Positions 1-7,965 of a stretch of 64,000 nucleotides of DNA are shown here, piece by piece (position 1 is the first letter of the stretch; the number at the start of each line of letters is the position of its first letter). The translations under genes and the position numbers were made by a program. The notes beneath the pieces were generated by a model. That model saw nothing but the letters and a program-made list of their open reading frames with translations, did not search any database and had not been told where the DNA came from. This stretch comes from CAYPFY01 sp964410105 (lineage in GTDB: Bacteria > Bacteroidota > Ignavibacteria > UBA10030 > SZUA-254), in assembly GCA_964410105.1 (NCBI GenBank), contig CAYPFY010000002.1, positions 124,001 through 188,000 on the forward strand, given 5' to 3'.

Positions 1-1
1 A

Positions 2-3000
2 TTCATAGCGCTATCCCCGTGTTATTCGCAGCCTTCGGGGGCGGTACGGCTTCTGTCGCATTACATACCCCCTCAGGGTGGTTCCTTCATTGGGGGGAGC
101 TGGGGGTGGACCGACACATTGACCGGCAAAGAATACGCTCTCCTCGGGTGTTACTGCGGAACCTCCATCGTAGAAATCTCGGTCCCTGGGACTCCCGTCG
201 AGCGGTCATTCATTCCGGGAGTCTGTTCCGAGTGGCGGGAAATCCAGACCTATTCGCACTACGCGTACGTCGTCAGTGAAGGAGGAGGGGGAACACAGAT
301 CATCGACCTCTCCTATCTACCCGACTCTGCGCACCAGGTAAAATACTTCAACTATTCGAGCGGCGGAAACAACATCTCCCGTTCGCACACACTTCACATC
401 AAGGACGGGTACATGTACCTCAACGGGTGTGCGAACTGGTCGGCGGGAGGAATCGTCGTCTTCAGCCTGGCCGATCCCGTCAACCCGCTCTATAAATCCG
501 CATACGAAAGAGAATACATACACGATTGTTTCGTACGAAACGACACCATCTATGGAGCGGGGATATACGGGCAGGGAGTCGACATCATCGACGCCACCAA
601 CAAAACCAGCCTCGTGCATCTCTATCAGATATCCTACGCGGGGGCTGGCACGCACAACTGCTCCACAACCATGGACGGCAAATACCTCCTCACGACCGAT
701 GAAATCGGATCGACGCCAAAAACACTGAAAGTCTGGGATCTCCAATCGCCGCCGAGTTTCCCGAAAGTTGCCGAATACGTCGGAAGTCCGACTGCCATCG
801 TTCACAACGTCTTTGTCAAGGGAACCAAAGCCTACATGTCGTATTACACAAAGGGACTGAAAATAGTCGACATCAGCAACCCGGCGGCCCCGATCGAGAT
901 CGGAGGATACGACTCCTATCCGGCGGACGACCACACGGACTACACCGGGGCATGGTCGACATACCCGTTCTTCCCCTCGGGAAGAATCATCATCGGGGAC
1001 ATGGTCAGCGCGCTTTACGTCGTCGACCTGGACACCCTTGCCCCGGGCAATACAGCCGGATTCAAAGCATATAGCGATTACGTCACCCCGACAAGCGTCC
1101 ATCTCACCTGGACTGATCCCACATCGACAGTCGTCGGGGGGCCGATCACGGGGCTCAAAATCCACATCTACCGGGATGGAGCCTACATCGCCCAGGTTGA
1201 TTCCGGCGTCCAGACATACAGTGACACCGGACTCACGCAGCACCAATTTTACACATACACAGCAGTCGCCTCCATATCGGGCGATTCCAGCGGGGGCACC
1301 AACTCATCCGCCTACGCGGGGGGACACGCCGTGCCGCAATCGCCGACCAGCTTTAATGCTTTGAGTGCCGTGGGAGGAGTCATGATATCATGGACAAATC
1401 CCCGGCGGCAGCTTGACGACACCCCCTTGAACGATCTTGCGGCCATACGCATCCGGCGGGACGGGGGCACACTCATCGACATCCCGCAGACATCAGCGGA
1501 CACCGGAGCGGTGCGCACATACTTCGACTCCGTCACAAACTATCACACCTATGATGTCGAGGCCTATGACAATGAAACCCCGACGCACTACAGCAGCCCC
1601 ACCTCGCCGAAAACCGTCTGGGGAAATGTTCTGCTCAATTATAATGAGGGATTCGAGGCAGCGCCGCTTGGCCTCCTCCGCACGGGAACATGGGACACGA
1701 CAAGCGCCCTGTCGCACAGCGGTGGAAAGTGTTACACCGACAGCCCCTCGGGCAACTATCTTCCCAGCACGACCTCATACATCCAGACTCCGCCCGTCAT
1801 CCTGGGAAGCAACCCCGTCCTCCAGTTCAGCCATATCGCCATCATCGCCTATGGCGACATCGGGTATGTGGAAATAAGCAAAAACGGCGGCACCTCGTTC
1901 ACCGTATTGAAGCCTTACAATCTCACCATGCGGCCGGAGTGGTCGGACAGCGTCGCCAACCCTGGAGACTGGTACACAGACGTCTTCAACCTCGCTGCAT
2001 ACGCCGGGGACACCGTCGTCGTCCGGTTCCGGCTTGTCACAAATACAAGCGGGAACACCGACGGATGGTATATCGATGACATCCTCATCGGAGATCCTGC
2101 CACCCCCATGTCCATCAACCAATCCACGCAGGACGGATGGAACATGATATCGTTACCCATCATCGTTCCGGACGGCAGAAAAGGCACGGTCTATCCGGAT
2201 GCGCTGTCGAAGGCATTCACTTACAGCGGCGGGTACGTCGGGGGGGACTCCCTCATTCCCGGCACAGGCTACTGGTTAAAATTTTCGGGTAGTACGACCA
2301 GGCCATTCAGCGGCATCTGGAACAGGCGGGACACCATCGACGTCCAGGCCCGTTGGAACATGATAGGCACGACCAGCGGGAAAATCCGGACCAGCTCTGT
2401 GAAATCGATTCCCACCGGCATCGTCTCATCGAACTACTTCGGCTACAACGGCGGATACCAGATCGCCCAAGCGCTCGAGCCGGGGAAAGCTTACTGGGTG
2501 AAGGCGTCGCAATCCGGCAAGCTCGTCGTCTCGGAATATCAGAATGGAGCGGTGCCCGGCGAACTCCCCAAAGAAAACTTCAGCGGGGACAATCGGCTCA
2601 CATTCAAGGACGCTGCCGGGCGAAGCCAGACACTGTACTATTCAGAAAAAACGGAAGCGCCGGCAGAACTCCCCCCGGTACCTCCGGAGGGCTCATTTGA
2701 TATCCGATACGCTTCGGGCCGGCTGAACGAAAACATCGATGACAGCCCGAAGATACTTCTTCAGGGCATAAAGTACCCGGTGAAAGTATCCTGGGAGTCC
2801 GATGAGCGGAACGGCCTCCTCATCATCGACGGCAGGGAATACAGCCTCCGCTCCGGGGGCACGGTAAACGTGAGCCAGCCCGCATCCGAAATAAAACTCA
2901 GAGAAGGCCGGGGATTGGCCGAGCCGGAACAACTTTCCCTTTGGCCGAATTATCCCAATCCCTTCAATCCTGCGACCGAGCTTCGGTACGACATTCAGGC

Positions 3001-3205
3001 ACAAAGCTATGTCTCCCTGAAAATCTACAGCATGCTGGGTCAGGAGGTTGCGACGCTCGTTTCCGCGGAACGTGAAGCCGGGAGTTACCGAGTCACGTGG
3101 GACGGAGGAAATGCCCCTAGCGGCGTCTACTACGCCCGCCTGATCGCCACCGATGCTGCGGGCAAAGAATACTCGAAGATCCAGAAACTGACCCTCATAC
3201 GGTAG
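2..3205 (+). CDS. Secreted choice-of-anchor B protein with T9SS sorting domain (5' partial)
   Basis: The frame is open from the window edge, so the N-terminus is missing; 1067 residues are visible. The first residues contain a GWTD...GKEYALLG pattern typical of the choice-of-anchor B propeller, which fills roughly the first 350 residues. Two fibronectin-III-like modules follow, then a jelly-roll segment of the MAM/immune-inhibitor-A type ending in WYIDDILIG. The last ~90 residues contain NYPNPFNPATELRYDI and end in KLTLIR, the type A C-terminal signal read by the type IX secretion system. The product is therefore probably exported and surface-attached or released. TTG at 119 is an internal codon, not the start, because conserved propeller residues lie upstream of it. 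The ligand or substrate is unknown. Confidence 0.85.
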   Translation, partial: FIALSPCYSQPSGAVRLLSHYIPPQGGSFIGGSWGWTDTLTGKEYALLGCYCGTSIVEISVPGTPVERSFIPGVCSEWREIQTYSHYAYVVSEGGGGTQIIDLSYLPDSAHQVKYFNYSSGGNNISRSHTLHIKDGYMYLNGCANWSAGGIVVFSLADPVNPLYKSAYEREYIHDCFVRNDTIYGAGIYGQGVDIIDATNKTSLVHLYQISYAGAGTHNCSTTMDGKYLLTTDEIGSTPKTLKVWDLQSPPSFPKVAEYVGSPTAIVHNVFVKGTKAYMSYYTKGLKIVDISNPAAPIEIGGYDSYPADDHTDYTGAWSTYPFFPSGRIIIGDMVSALYVVDLDTLAPGNTAGFKAYSDYVTPTSVHLTWTDPTSTVVGGPITGLKIHIYRDGAYIAQVDSGVQTYSDTGLTQHQFYTYTAVASISGDSSGGTNSSAYAGGHAVPQSPTSFNALSAVGGVMISWTNPRRQLDDTPLNDLAAIRIRRDGGTLIDIPQTSADTGAVRTYFDSVTNYHTYDVEAYDNETPTHYSSPTSPKTVWGNVLLNYNEGFEAAPLGLLRTGTWDTTSALSHSGGKCYTDSPSGNYLPSTTSYIQTPPVILGSNPVLQFSHIAIIAYGDIGYVEISKNGGTSFTVLKPYNLTMRPEWSDSVANPGDWYTDVFNLAAYAGDTVVVRFRLVTNTSGNTDGWYIDDILIGDPATPMSINQSTQDGWNMISLPIIVPDGRKGTVYPDALSKAFTYSGGYVGGDSLIPGTGYWLKFSGSTTRPFSGIWNRRDTIDVQARWNMIGTTSGKIRTSSVKSIPTGIVSSNYFGYNGGYQIAQALEPGKAYWVKASQSGKLVVSEYQNGAVPGELPKENFSGDNRLTFKDAAGRSQTLYYSEKTEAPAELPPVPPEGSFDIRYASGRLNENIDDSPKILLQGIKYPVKVSWESDERNGLLIIDGREYSLRSGGTVNVSQPASEIKLREGRGLAEPEQLSLWPNYPNPFNPATELRYDIQAQSYVSLKIYSMLGQEVATLVSAEREAGSYRVTWDGGNAPSGVYYARLIATDAAGKEYSKIQKLTLIR

Positions 3206-3311
3206 CCACACCGATTGCCGGCCGATGACGCCCCGGCCGGGGCGGGTCGAACACCTGACTGACTGAAATCATTCAGGCAACCATGCACAGACAAGGCCAC
3301 CCGGGGGAGGT

Positions 3312-5882
3312 TTGCGGGGAGGGAACCCTGTCACACTTTGCGAGAATTCCGCGGTGACTACCAGAAATTCCGACCCCCGGGGGGCTTCCTACGTTGACCT
3401 CGCGATACCGCTTGCGGCGGACAAGCTTTTCACCTACATGGTGCCGGAAGAGCTCAGAGATCTCGTCCGGGCCGGAGTCCGGGCGGTCGCTCCGCTCGGC
3501 AACCGGAACGTCATCGGGTTTATTGCCGGCACCAGATCCGACAGTCCCATCAGGAATGTAAAACTCATCCTCGACGTCATCGACGCCGAGCCGGTGATTT
3601 CCGAGGAACTCCTCAACCTTTCGCGCTGGATATCCGACTATTACATCGTACCATGGGGAGCGGTTTTGAAGAGCTTCCTGGTACAGGGATCGGCGAATGC
3701 AGGACGGAGGCGGGTGAAGCTACTCAGGAACGATGGTGAGGAACTCCTTCCCAGGCAGCGGGCTGTCGTCGACCACCTGGCGAAAGGCGGCGAGGCAACA
3801 ATCCGGCACCTTCAGAAAATCCTCAAAGTCAAAAACATCAATCAGACCGTCAATGAACTCAGCCGCCGGGGAATCCTCCACATAGAGGAGCAGCCGCCGC
3901 ACGGAGGCATAAAACCAAAATATGAGCAGACGATAGAAATAACCCCCTCAGCCCGGCAGATGTGGCAGGAAAACCTGATCACCAGCGGGACCCGGGCTAG
4001 AGGCCAGGTCGGAATACTCGAAGACCTCCTGACGACGACGGACAAAGAAATCGGCGTCAGGGAATTTCTCAAGAAGTCGGGACGGTCGCTCTCCTCGTTA
4101 AAGACGCTCGAAGGGAGGGGGATTCTCACCCTCGGGAAGCGTGAGGTCCGGCGGGAGACGGTCTTTGACCTCTATGCCTCCTCACTCGGGGCGCGGGACA
4201 TAACACTCAACGAACAGCAGCGCACTGCCCTCAAACGGATTTCCCTTGCCATAAGCTCCGGACAATTCAGCGTCAAACTCCTCCATGGCGTAACCGGGAG
4301 CGGAAAAACACAGGTCTACATCGAAGCCATCAGGGAAACGCTTTCCCGCGGGAAGACCGCCATCGTCCTCGTACCCGAGATTTCGCTCACCCCTCAGATC
4401 GTACGACGCTTCAGACTGCATTTTGGAGAAAAAATAGCCGCCGTGCACAGCAGAATGTCCCTTGGCGAGCGGTACGATACATGGCGCGCAGCGAGCGAAG
4501 GAAAATGTTCCGTCGTCATCGGCCCGCGATCTGCGGTTCTGGCGCCGCTGCGGAACATCGGCCTCATCGTGGTCGACGAAGAGCATGAAGCATCATACAA
4601 GCAATACGATCAGGCGCCCCGGTACCATGCACGCGACGTGGCAATCATCCGCGCTCAGGCCCTCGGGGCCGTCGTCGTCCTGGGATCTGCGACCCCGGCC
4701 TTCGAGTCGTACATGAACGCGATTCAGGGAAAATACGAACTCCTCGAGCTCCCTGACAGGGTCGACGGCGCTACGCTCCCGCGGGTGGAGATCATCGACA
4801 TGACGGAAGAACGGAAGAAAGCGTATCTCAATGCCATTGAGGCCGGTCAGGGAAAAAAGCAGTGGAAGGAAAGCGTCAGCTCCCTTTCCAGGCCTCTGAT
4901 GGAAAAAATAAATGACCGGCTTGCAAAGCGGGAGGGCATCATCATCCTGCAGAACCGGAGAGGCTATTCGCCGTACATAGAATGTCCCGACTGCGGTCAT
5001 GTCGAATTCTGCGAAAACTGCAACATCACCCTCACGTACCATCTCACCCAGAAACATCTTCGTTGCCACTATTGCGGCCGGGTCAGGCGTCCCCCGGACA
5101 TCTGTCCGGAATGCGGCTCCATCGACATTGAATACCGGGGATACGGGACGCAGCGCGTGGAACAGGAGCTGAGGCAAAACTTCCCCTCGGCAAAAATACT
5201 CCGCATGGACCTGGATACAACCTCGGGGCGCGGCAGACACGATGCGATTCTGCGAGAATTCTCGGAAGGAGAGGCGGACATACTCCTGGGTACTCAGATG
5301 GTGGCCAAGGGGCTCGACTTCTCAAGAGTCACATTGGTCGGAGTCATCTCGGCTGATACCCAGATGCTTCTTCCCGACTTCCGATCTGCGGAGCGCACAT
5401 TTCAGCTCCTGACGCAGGTGGCCGGGAGGGCCGGGCGGAGCGCCCTGGCGGGGGAAGTCCTCATACAGACGCATCAGCCGGATCATTACGCGCTTCGGCA
5501 CGTCCTTGCGCACGATTACGGGGGATTTTACAGGGAAGAGATGGAATTCAGGAAAGAACTGCACTACCCTCCTTACTCACGGCTGGCGCTCATAGAACTC
5601 CGGGGGCCGGACGAGCAGAAAGTCATTGATCAGTCGAACCGGCTTGCAGACTTACTCAGGCAGCGGGATCACCGCTGCATCACCCTGGGCCCGGCGACGG
5701 CGGCCATCCCGAAGCTCCGGGGGCAGTACCGGTGGCACATCGTGCTCAAGAGCGTGAAGGAGACAGATCCGGGCGGGAAGCGGCTCCATCGCGCGCTCTC
5801 GGGCGTACTGAAACACCCGTCGATGCAGAGAAAGAGGGGAACTAAAATTCTGGTTGACATTGATCCGGCCGGGATGATGTAG
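3312..5882 (+). CDS. priA: Primosomal protein N' (PriA helicase)
   Basis: An 856-residue superfamily 2 helicase that reloads the replisome at stalled forks. The N-terminal DNA-binding domain begins at YVDLAIPL (about residue 27). Walker A is GVTGSGKT near residue 326 and the DEEH box is near residue 422. A zinc-binding insert with CPDC, CENC, CHYC and CPEC pairs lies at about 557-605, followed by the second helicase lobe with QVAGRAGR. The start is uncertain: TTG 3312 has GGGGAGG only one base upstream, and in-frame GTG 3354 is an alternative that removes 14 residues. No partner gene is adjacent; the gene ends at a hairpin shared with the convergent cold-shock gene. Confidence 0.96.
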   Translation: MRGGNPVTLCENSAVTTRNSDPRGASYVDLAIPLAADKLFTYMVPEELRDLVRAGVRAVAPLGNRNVIGFIAGTRSDSPIRNVKLILDVIDAEPVISEELLNLSRWISDYYIVPWGAVLKSFLVQGSANAGRRRVKLLRNDGEELLPRQRAVVDHLAKGGEATIRHLQKILKVKNINQTVNELSRRGILHIEEQPPHGGIKPKYEQTIEITPSARQMWQENLITSGTRARGQVGILEDLLTTTDKEIGVREFLKKSGRSLSSLKTLEGRGILTLGKREVRRETVFDLYASSLGARDITLNEQQRTALKRISLAISSGQFSVKLLHGVTGSGKTQVYIEAIRETLSRGKTAIVLVPEISLTPQIVRRFRLHFGEKIAAVHSRMSLGERYDTWRAASEGKCSVVIGPRSAVLAPLRNIGLIVVDEEHEASYKQYDQAPRYHARDVAIIRAQALGAVVVLGSATPAFESYMNAIQGKYELLELPDRVDGATLPRVEIIDMTEERKKAYLNAIEAGQGKKQWKESVSSLSRPLMEKINDRLAKREGIIILQNRRGYSPYIECPDCGHVEFCENCNITLTYHLTQKHLRCHYCGRVRRPPDICPECGSIDIEYRGYGTQRVEQELRQNFPSAKILRMDLDTTSGRGRHDAILREFSEGEADILLGTQMVAKGLDFSRVTLVGVISADTQMLLPDFRSAERTFQLLTQVAGRAGRSALAGEVLIQTHQPDHYALRHVLAHDYGGFYREEMEFRKELHYPPYSRLALIELRGPDEQKVIDQSNRLADLLRQRDHRCITLGPATAAIPKLRGQYRWHIVLKSVKETDPGGKRLHRALSGVLKHPSMQRKRGTKILVDIDPAGMM

Positions 5883-5906
5883 AACGGGAACCAACCTCCA
5901 CAAACG

Positions 5907-5939
5907 ACACGGCCCTGCCGGGGGAGGACAGGGCCGTGT
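5907..5939. terminator. Hairpin between convergent priA and csp
   Basis: A perfect 11-bp inverted repeat, ACACGGCCCTG paired with CAGGGCCGTGT, encloses an 11-base loop. It sits 24 bases after the priA stop and 20 bases after the convergent cold-shock stop, so it could serve both. Neither side has a strong U tract, so intrinsic termination is likely but not certain. Confidence 0.7.
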
Positions 5940-5959
5940 TGATTAAAGCCGCCGTGAAG

Positions 5960-6163
5960 TTAAACGCGGCTAATATTATACGCGCGTTTACCCTTCTGTT
6001 CGTGTTTCTCCTCGAACTGAACATTATCTCCCTGGACGAGAACGTCCCGGAAGCCAGTATTCTTCACATTGCTCTTATGGAAAAAAATCTCCTCCCCTTT
6101 CTCCGTTGTAATAAAACCAAAGCCTTTCACCGGGTTATAGAATTTTACAGTTCCTTGAGTCAT
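5960..6163 (-). CDS. Cold-shock domain protein (CspA family)
   Basis: A 67-residue single OB-fold RNA chaperone that binds single-stranded nucleic acid. It carries the RNP1-like KGFGFI and RNP2-like IFFHKS motifs. The start is ATG at 6163 rather than the in-frame ATG at 6172: an AAAGGAG Shine-Dalgarno directly abuts the first ATG but lies about nine bases before the second, giving an N-terminus MTQGTVKFY. A second cold-shock gene lies directly upstream on the same strand. The two proteins are only moderately alike: this one has EIFFHKS where the other has DVFVHFK, so they are paralogues rather than a recent duplication. Confidence 0.93.
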   Translation of the reverse strand: MTQGTVKFYNPVKGFGFITTEKGEEIFFHKSNVKNTGFRDVLVQGDNVQFEEKHEQKGKRAYNISRV

Positions 6164-6200
6164 ATGCCCCATCTCCTTTTGAAATTAGTCGTATAGAGAA

Positions 6201-6234
6201 AACCCCGGCCGGGTTTGAGTGACCGGCCGGGGTT
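6201..6234 (-). terminator. Intrinsic terminator of the upstream cold-shock gene
   Basis: A perfect 12-bp stem, AACCCCGGCCGG paired with CCGGCCGGGGTT, encloses a 10-base loop and is followed on the reverse strand by TTCTC, the stem itself ending in TT. It lies 20 bases after the stop of the cold-shock gene at 6255 and before the start of the next one, which suggests the two genes are separate transcription units or that read-through is partial. Confidence 0.8.
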
Positions 6235-6254
6235 CCAAAGCCGAAGTGAAACAA

Positions 6255-6455
6255 TCAGATCTTTTGGACGTTAGCTGCTTGCAACCCCTTGGGCCCTTTT
6301 TCCACGTCGAACTGCACCTTATCCCCCTCATTCAAGGTTCGGTAGCCGTCGCCGACGATGGCCTTGAAGTGGACGAAAACATCTTCGCCGTTCTGACGCG
6401 AAATGAAGCCATAACCCTTGGCTCCGTTGAACCATTTCACAGTTCCCTGTTCCAT
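6255..6455 (-). CDS. Cold-shock domain protein (CspA family)
   Basis: A 66-residue OB-fold protein starting MEQGTVKWFNGAKGYGFI, with the canonical KGYGFI and DVFVHF RNA-binding motifs. The frame stays open upstream to 6542, but ATG 6455 matches the family N-terminus and has AAAGGAT about eight bases before it. The gene is followed by a strong hairpin and preceded by a long non-coding stretch, which may contain a long 5' leader such as those that regulate many cold-shock mRNAs (inference). Confidence 0.94.
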   Translation of the reverse strand: MEQGTVKWFNGAKGYGFISRQNGEDVFVHFKAIVGDGYRTLNEGDKVQFDVEKGPKGLQAANVQKI

Positions 6456-6939
6456 GGAGTAGATCCTTTCAAAAAATGTTAATAAAAATGTACCCGAGGC
6501 TCTGCTCTGCTTGATGACGTGGCACATTGCACCCCATGGCAAACGGCTGGCCAGATCTTTTTGGCTTTTTACGCATCAACGCCGTTGTTGATTGTGTTCA
6601 TCATCCGCACGATTACCTTCCCTGCAACAATCGATCGCGGACAACGGCATTTATGCTTGAGATGACAGACCTCGTGGGTGTTCAATAGAGAACGGGACAC
6701 GGGGATTACATCTGCAGCTACAACGTAAAAGCGTGGCAACGCCACCCCTTTCGGGAAACTCCCTTTCTCCCCTGGGGGCAAAAACGGTGTACTGTTGTTT
6801 GGCAATCAAAGATACTAAAAAATCATTCATGAGGCAAGCAAATTTTTTCCTCCGTTTTCCGGTTCCGAGGAGGCTGAAAATGTGCCAAATTTTATCATTT
6901 TGCTGGAAAACCGCCGCTTCCCGGGGCCGGGGAAACGGC
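6456..6939. other. Intergenic region between divergent csp and adenosine-kinase-like genes
   Basis: About 480 bases with no convincing gene. The left part must contain the promoter and leader of the reverse-strand cold-shock gene. A small hairpin, GTGGC-AAC-GCCAC, lies near 6732-6745. AT-rich and GC-rich blocks alternate in the right part. A long reverse-strand reading frame crosses the region but continues antisense through the real gene at 6975 and has no family features. Confidence 0.5.
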
Positions 6940-6969
6940 TTGATTTTGGGGCCTGAAAAGTGGTACCTT
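6940..6969 (+). promoter_or_regulatory. Promoter TTGATT-18-TACCTT, possibly leaderless
   Basis: The -35 element TTGATT (6940-6945) is separated by 18 bases from the -10 element TACCTT (6964-6969), which is embedded in TACCTTGAG. Transcription would begin about six bases further on, at or one base from the ATG at 6975, leaving no room for a Shine-Dalgarno sequence. Confidence 0.6.
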
Positions 6970-6974
6970 GAGCG

Positions 6975-7478
6975 ATGAACAGCAAGGAAAAACGGATGGA
7001 GCTCTTGAGCGTCTCCATTGAAAAGCCCGCCGAGATGAACTTTATTCTCGGCCAGTCCCACTTCATCAAGACTGTAGAGGATCTCTACGAGGCAATTGTC
7101 GGCGCCAATTCTTCGATGAGATTCGGCCTGGCCTTTTGTGAATCGTCGGGAAAGGCCCTGGTCCGGTACATCGGTAACGAACAGGCGCTGATTGACATAG
7201 CGGTAAGGAACGCCACAAAGCTCGCCTGCGGACATTGCTTCATCATATTCATAGAAAAAGGCTTCCCCATAAACATCCTCAACGCCATCAAGGCAGTTCC
7301 GGAGGTATGCACTGTATACTGTGCAACGGCTAACCCCGTCGAGGTGATCGTTGCGGAGACTGAGCGAGGTCGAGGAATACTCGGCGTCATTGACGGAATG
7401 AAAACCAGTGGGGTGGAGGCCGAGGAGGACATCGTCTGGCGCAAGGATCTCCTCCGAAAAATCGGATATAAACTCTAG
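6975..7478 (+). CDS. Adenosine-specific kinase family protein (PF04008-like)
   Basis: A 167-residue protein of the family named adenosine-specific kinase from archaeal structures, also common in bacteria. It shows the family core: KPAEMNFILGQSHFIKTVED near residue 16, FGLAFCE, LVRYIGN, GHCFIIF, FPINILNAIK, and CATANPVEVIVAET with RGILGVIDG in the last third. The biochemical role is known only from homology to structures with bound nucleoside, so the kinase name should be read cautiously. The gene starts an operon whose next gene begins one base after its stop. Its own promoter lies immediately upstream and may produce a leaderless mRNA. Confidence 0.88.
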   Translation: MNSKEKRMELLSVSIEKPAEMNFILGQSHFIKTVEDLYEAIVGANSSMRFGLAFCESSGKALVRYIGNEQALIDIAVRNATKLACGHCFIIFIEKGFPINILNAIKAVPEVCTVYCATANPVEVIVAETERGRGILGVIDGMKTSGVEAEEDIVWRKDLLRKIGYKL

Positions 7479-7479
7479 C

Positions 7480-7965
7480 ATGATGAGAATTCTCCTTATT
7501 CTCCTCATCATAACATCGGGGTGCAGGACCGACGACGAAAAAATCCGGCAGGCCGTCCGCGAGGAACTATCCTCGGCCACGGCGCGGAAGGCGATAACGG
7601 ATTCCAAGACCATTGGTCCGTACAGTCCGGCGCAGGTTGTAGGGAACTTCGTCTTCGTGTCGGGGCAGATAGCCCTCGATCAGGAATCGGGCATGCTCAG
7701 AAATGCCGACATTCAGGAAGAAACCAGACAATCCCTCGACAACGTCATGAAAATCCTCCATGATGCCGGGGCCGACTCAGCGGACGTCCTCGCGACGACC
7801 GTCTACCTGCGCGACATGGGAGACTATGCAAGAATGAATGTGATCTACGGCGGATATTTTCAGGATGGTAACTATCCGGCGCGCACAACCGTGCAGGTCT
7901 CGGCGTTACCGAAAGACGCCCGCGTTGAAATTTCAGCCATCGCATACAAAAAACAGACCCAATGA
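7480..7965 (+). CDS. RidA-family protein with lipoprotein-type signal
   Basis: 161 residues. Residues ~35-161 are a RidA/YjgF/UK114 domain, which hydrolyses reactive enamine/imine intermediates from PLP enzymes. The catalytic Arg is in PARTTVQV and the C-terminal Glu in RVEISAIA. Unusually, the domain is preceded by MMRILLILLIITSGC, a short hydrophobic signal ending in a lipobox-like Cys15, so the mature protein may be anchored in the envelope instead of the cytoplasm. The start at 7480 follows the previous stop by one base; the frame stays open further upstream but overlaps the previous gene. Its stop overlaps the next ATG by four bases, indicating coupled translation with the M14 peptidase. 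Confidence 0.88.
   Translation: MMRILLILLIITSGCRTDDEKIRQAVREELSSATARKAITDSKTIGPYSPAQVVGNFVFVSGQIALDQESGMLRNADIQEETRQSLDNVMKILHDAGADSADVLATTVYLRDMGDYARMNVIYGGYFQDGNYPARTTVQVSALPKDARVEISAIAYKKQTQ

Noticed and set aside
317..1246. Long reverse-strand frame antisense to the first gene
   Set aside because: It mirrors the GC-rich third positions of the real gene and has no recognisable protein features.
3230..3243. 14-base GC palindrome GCCCCGGCCGGGGC between the T9SS cargo gene and priA
   Set aside because: No T tract and only a self-complementary block without loop; too weak to call a terminator.
6651..7613. Reverse-strand frame of 320 codons across the intergenic region
   Set aside because: It runs antisense through the well-supported adenosine-kinase-like gene and lacks family motifs or a start context.
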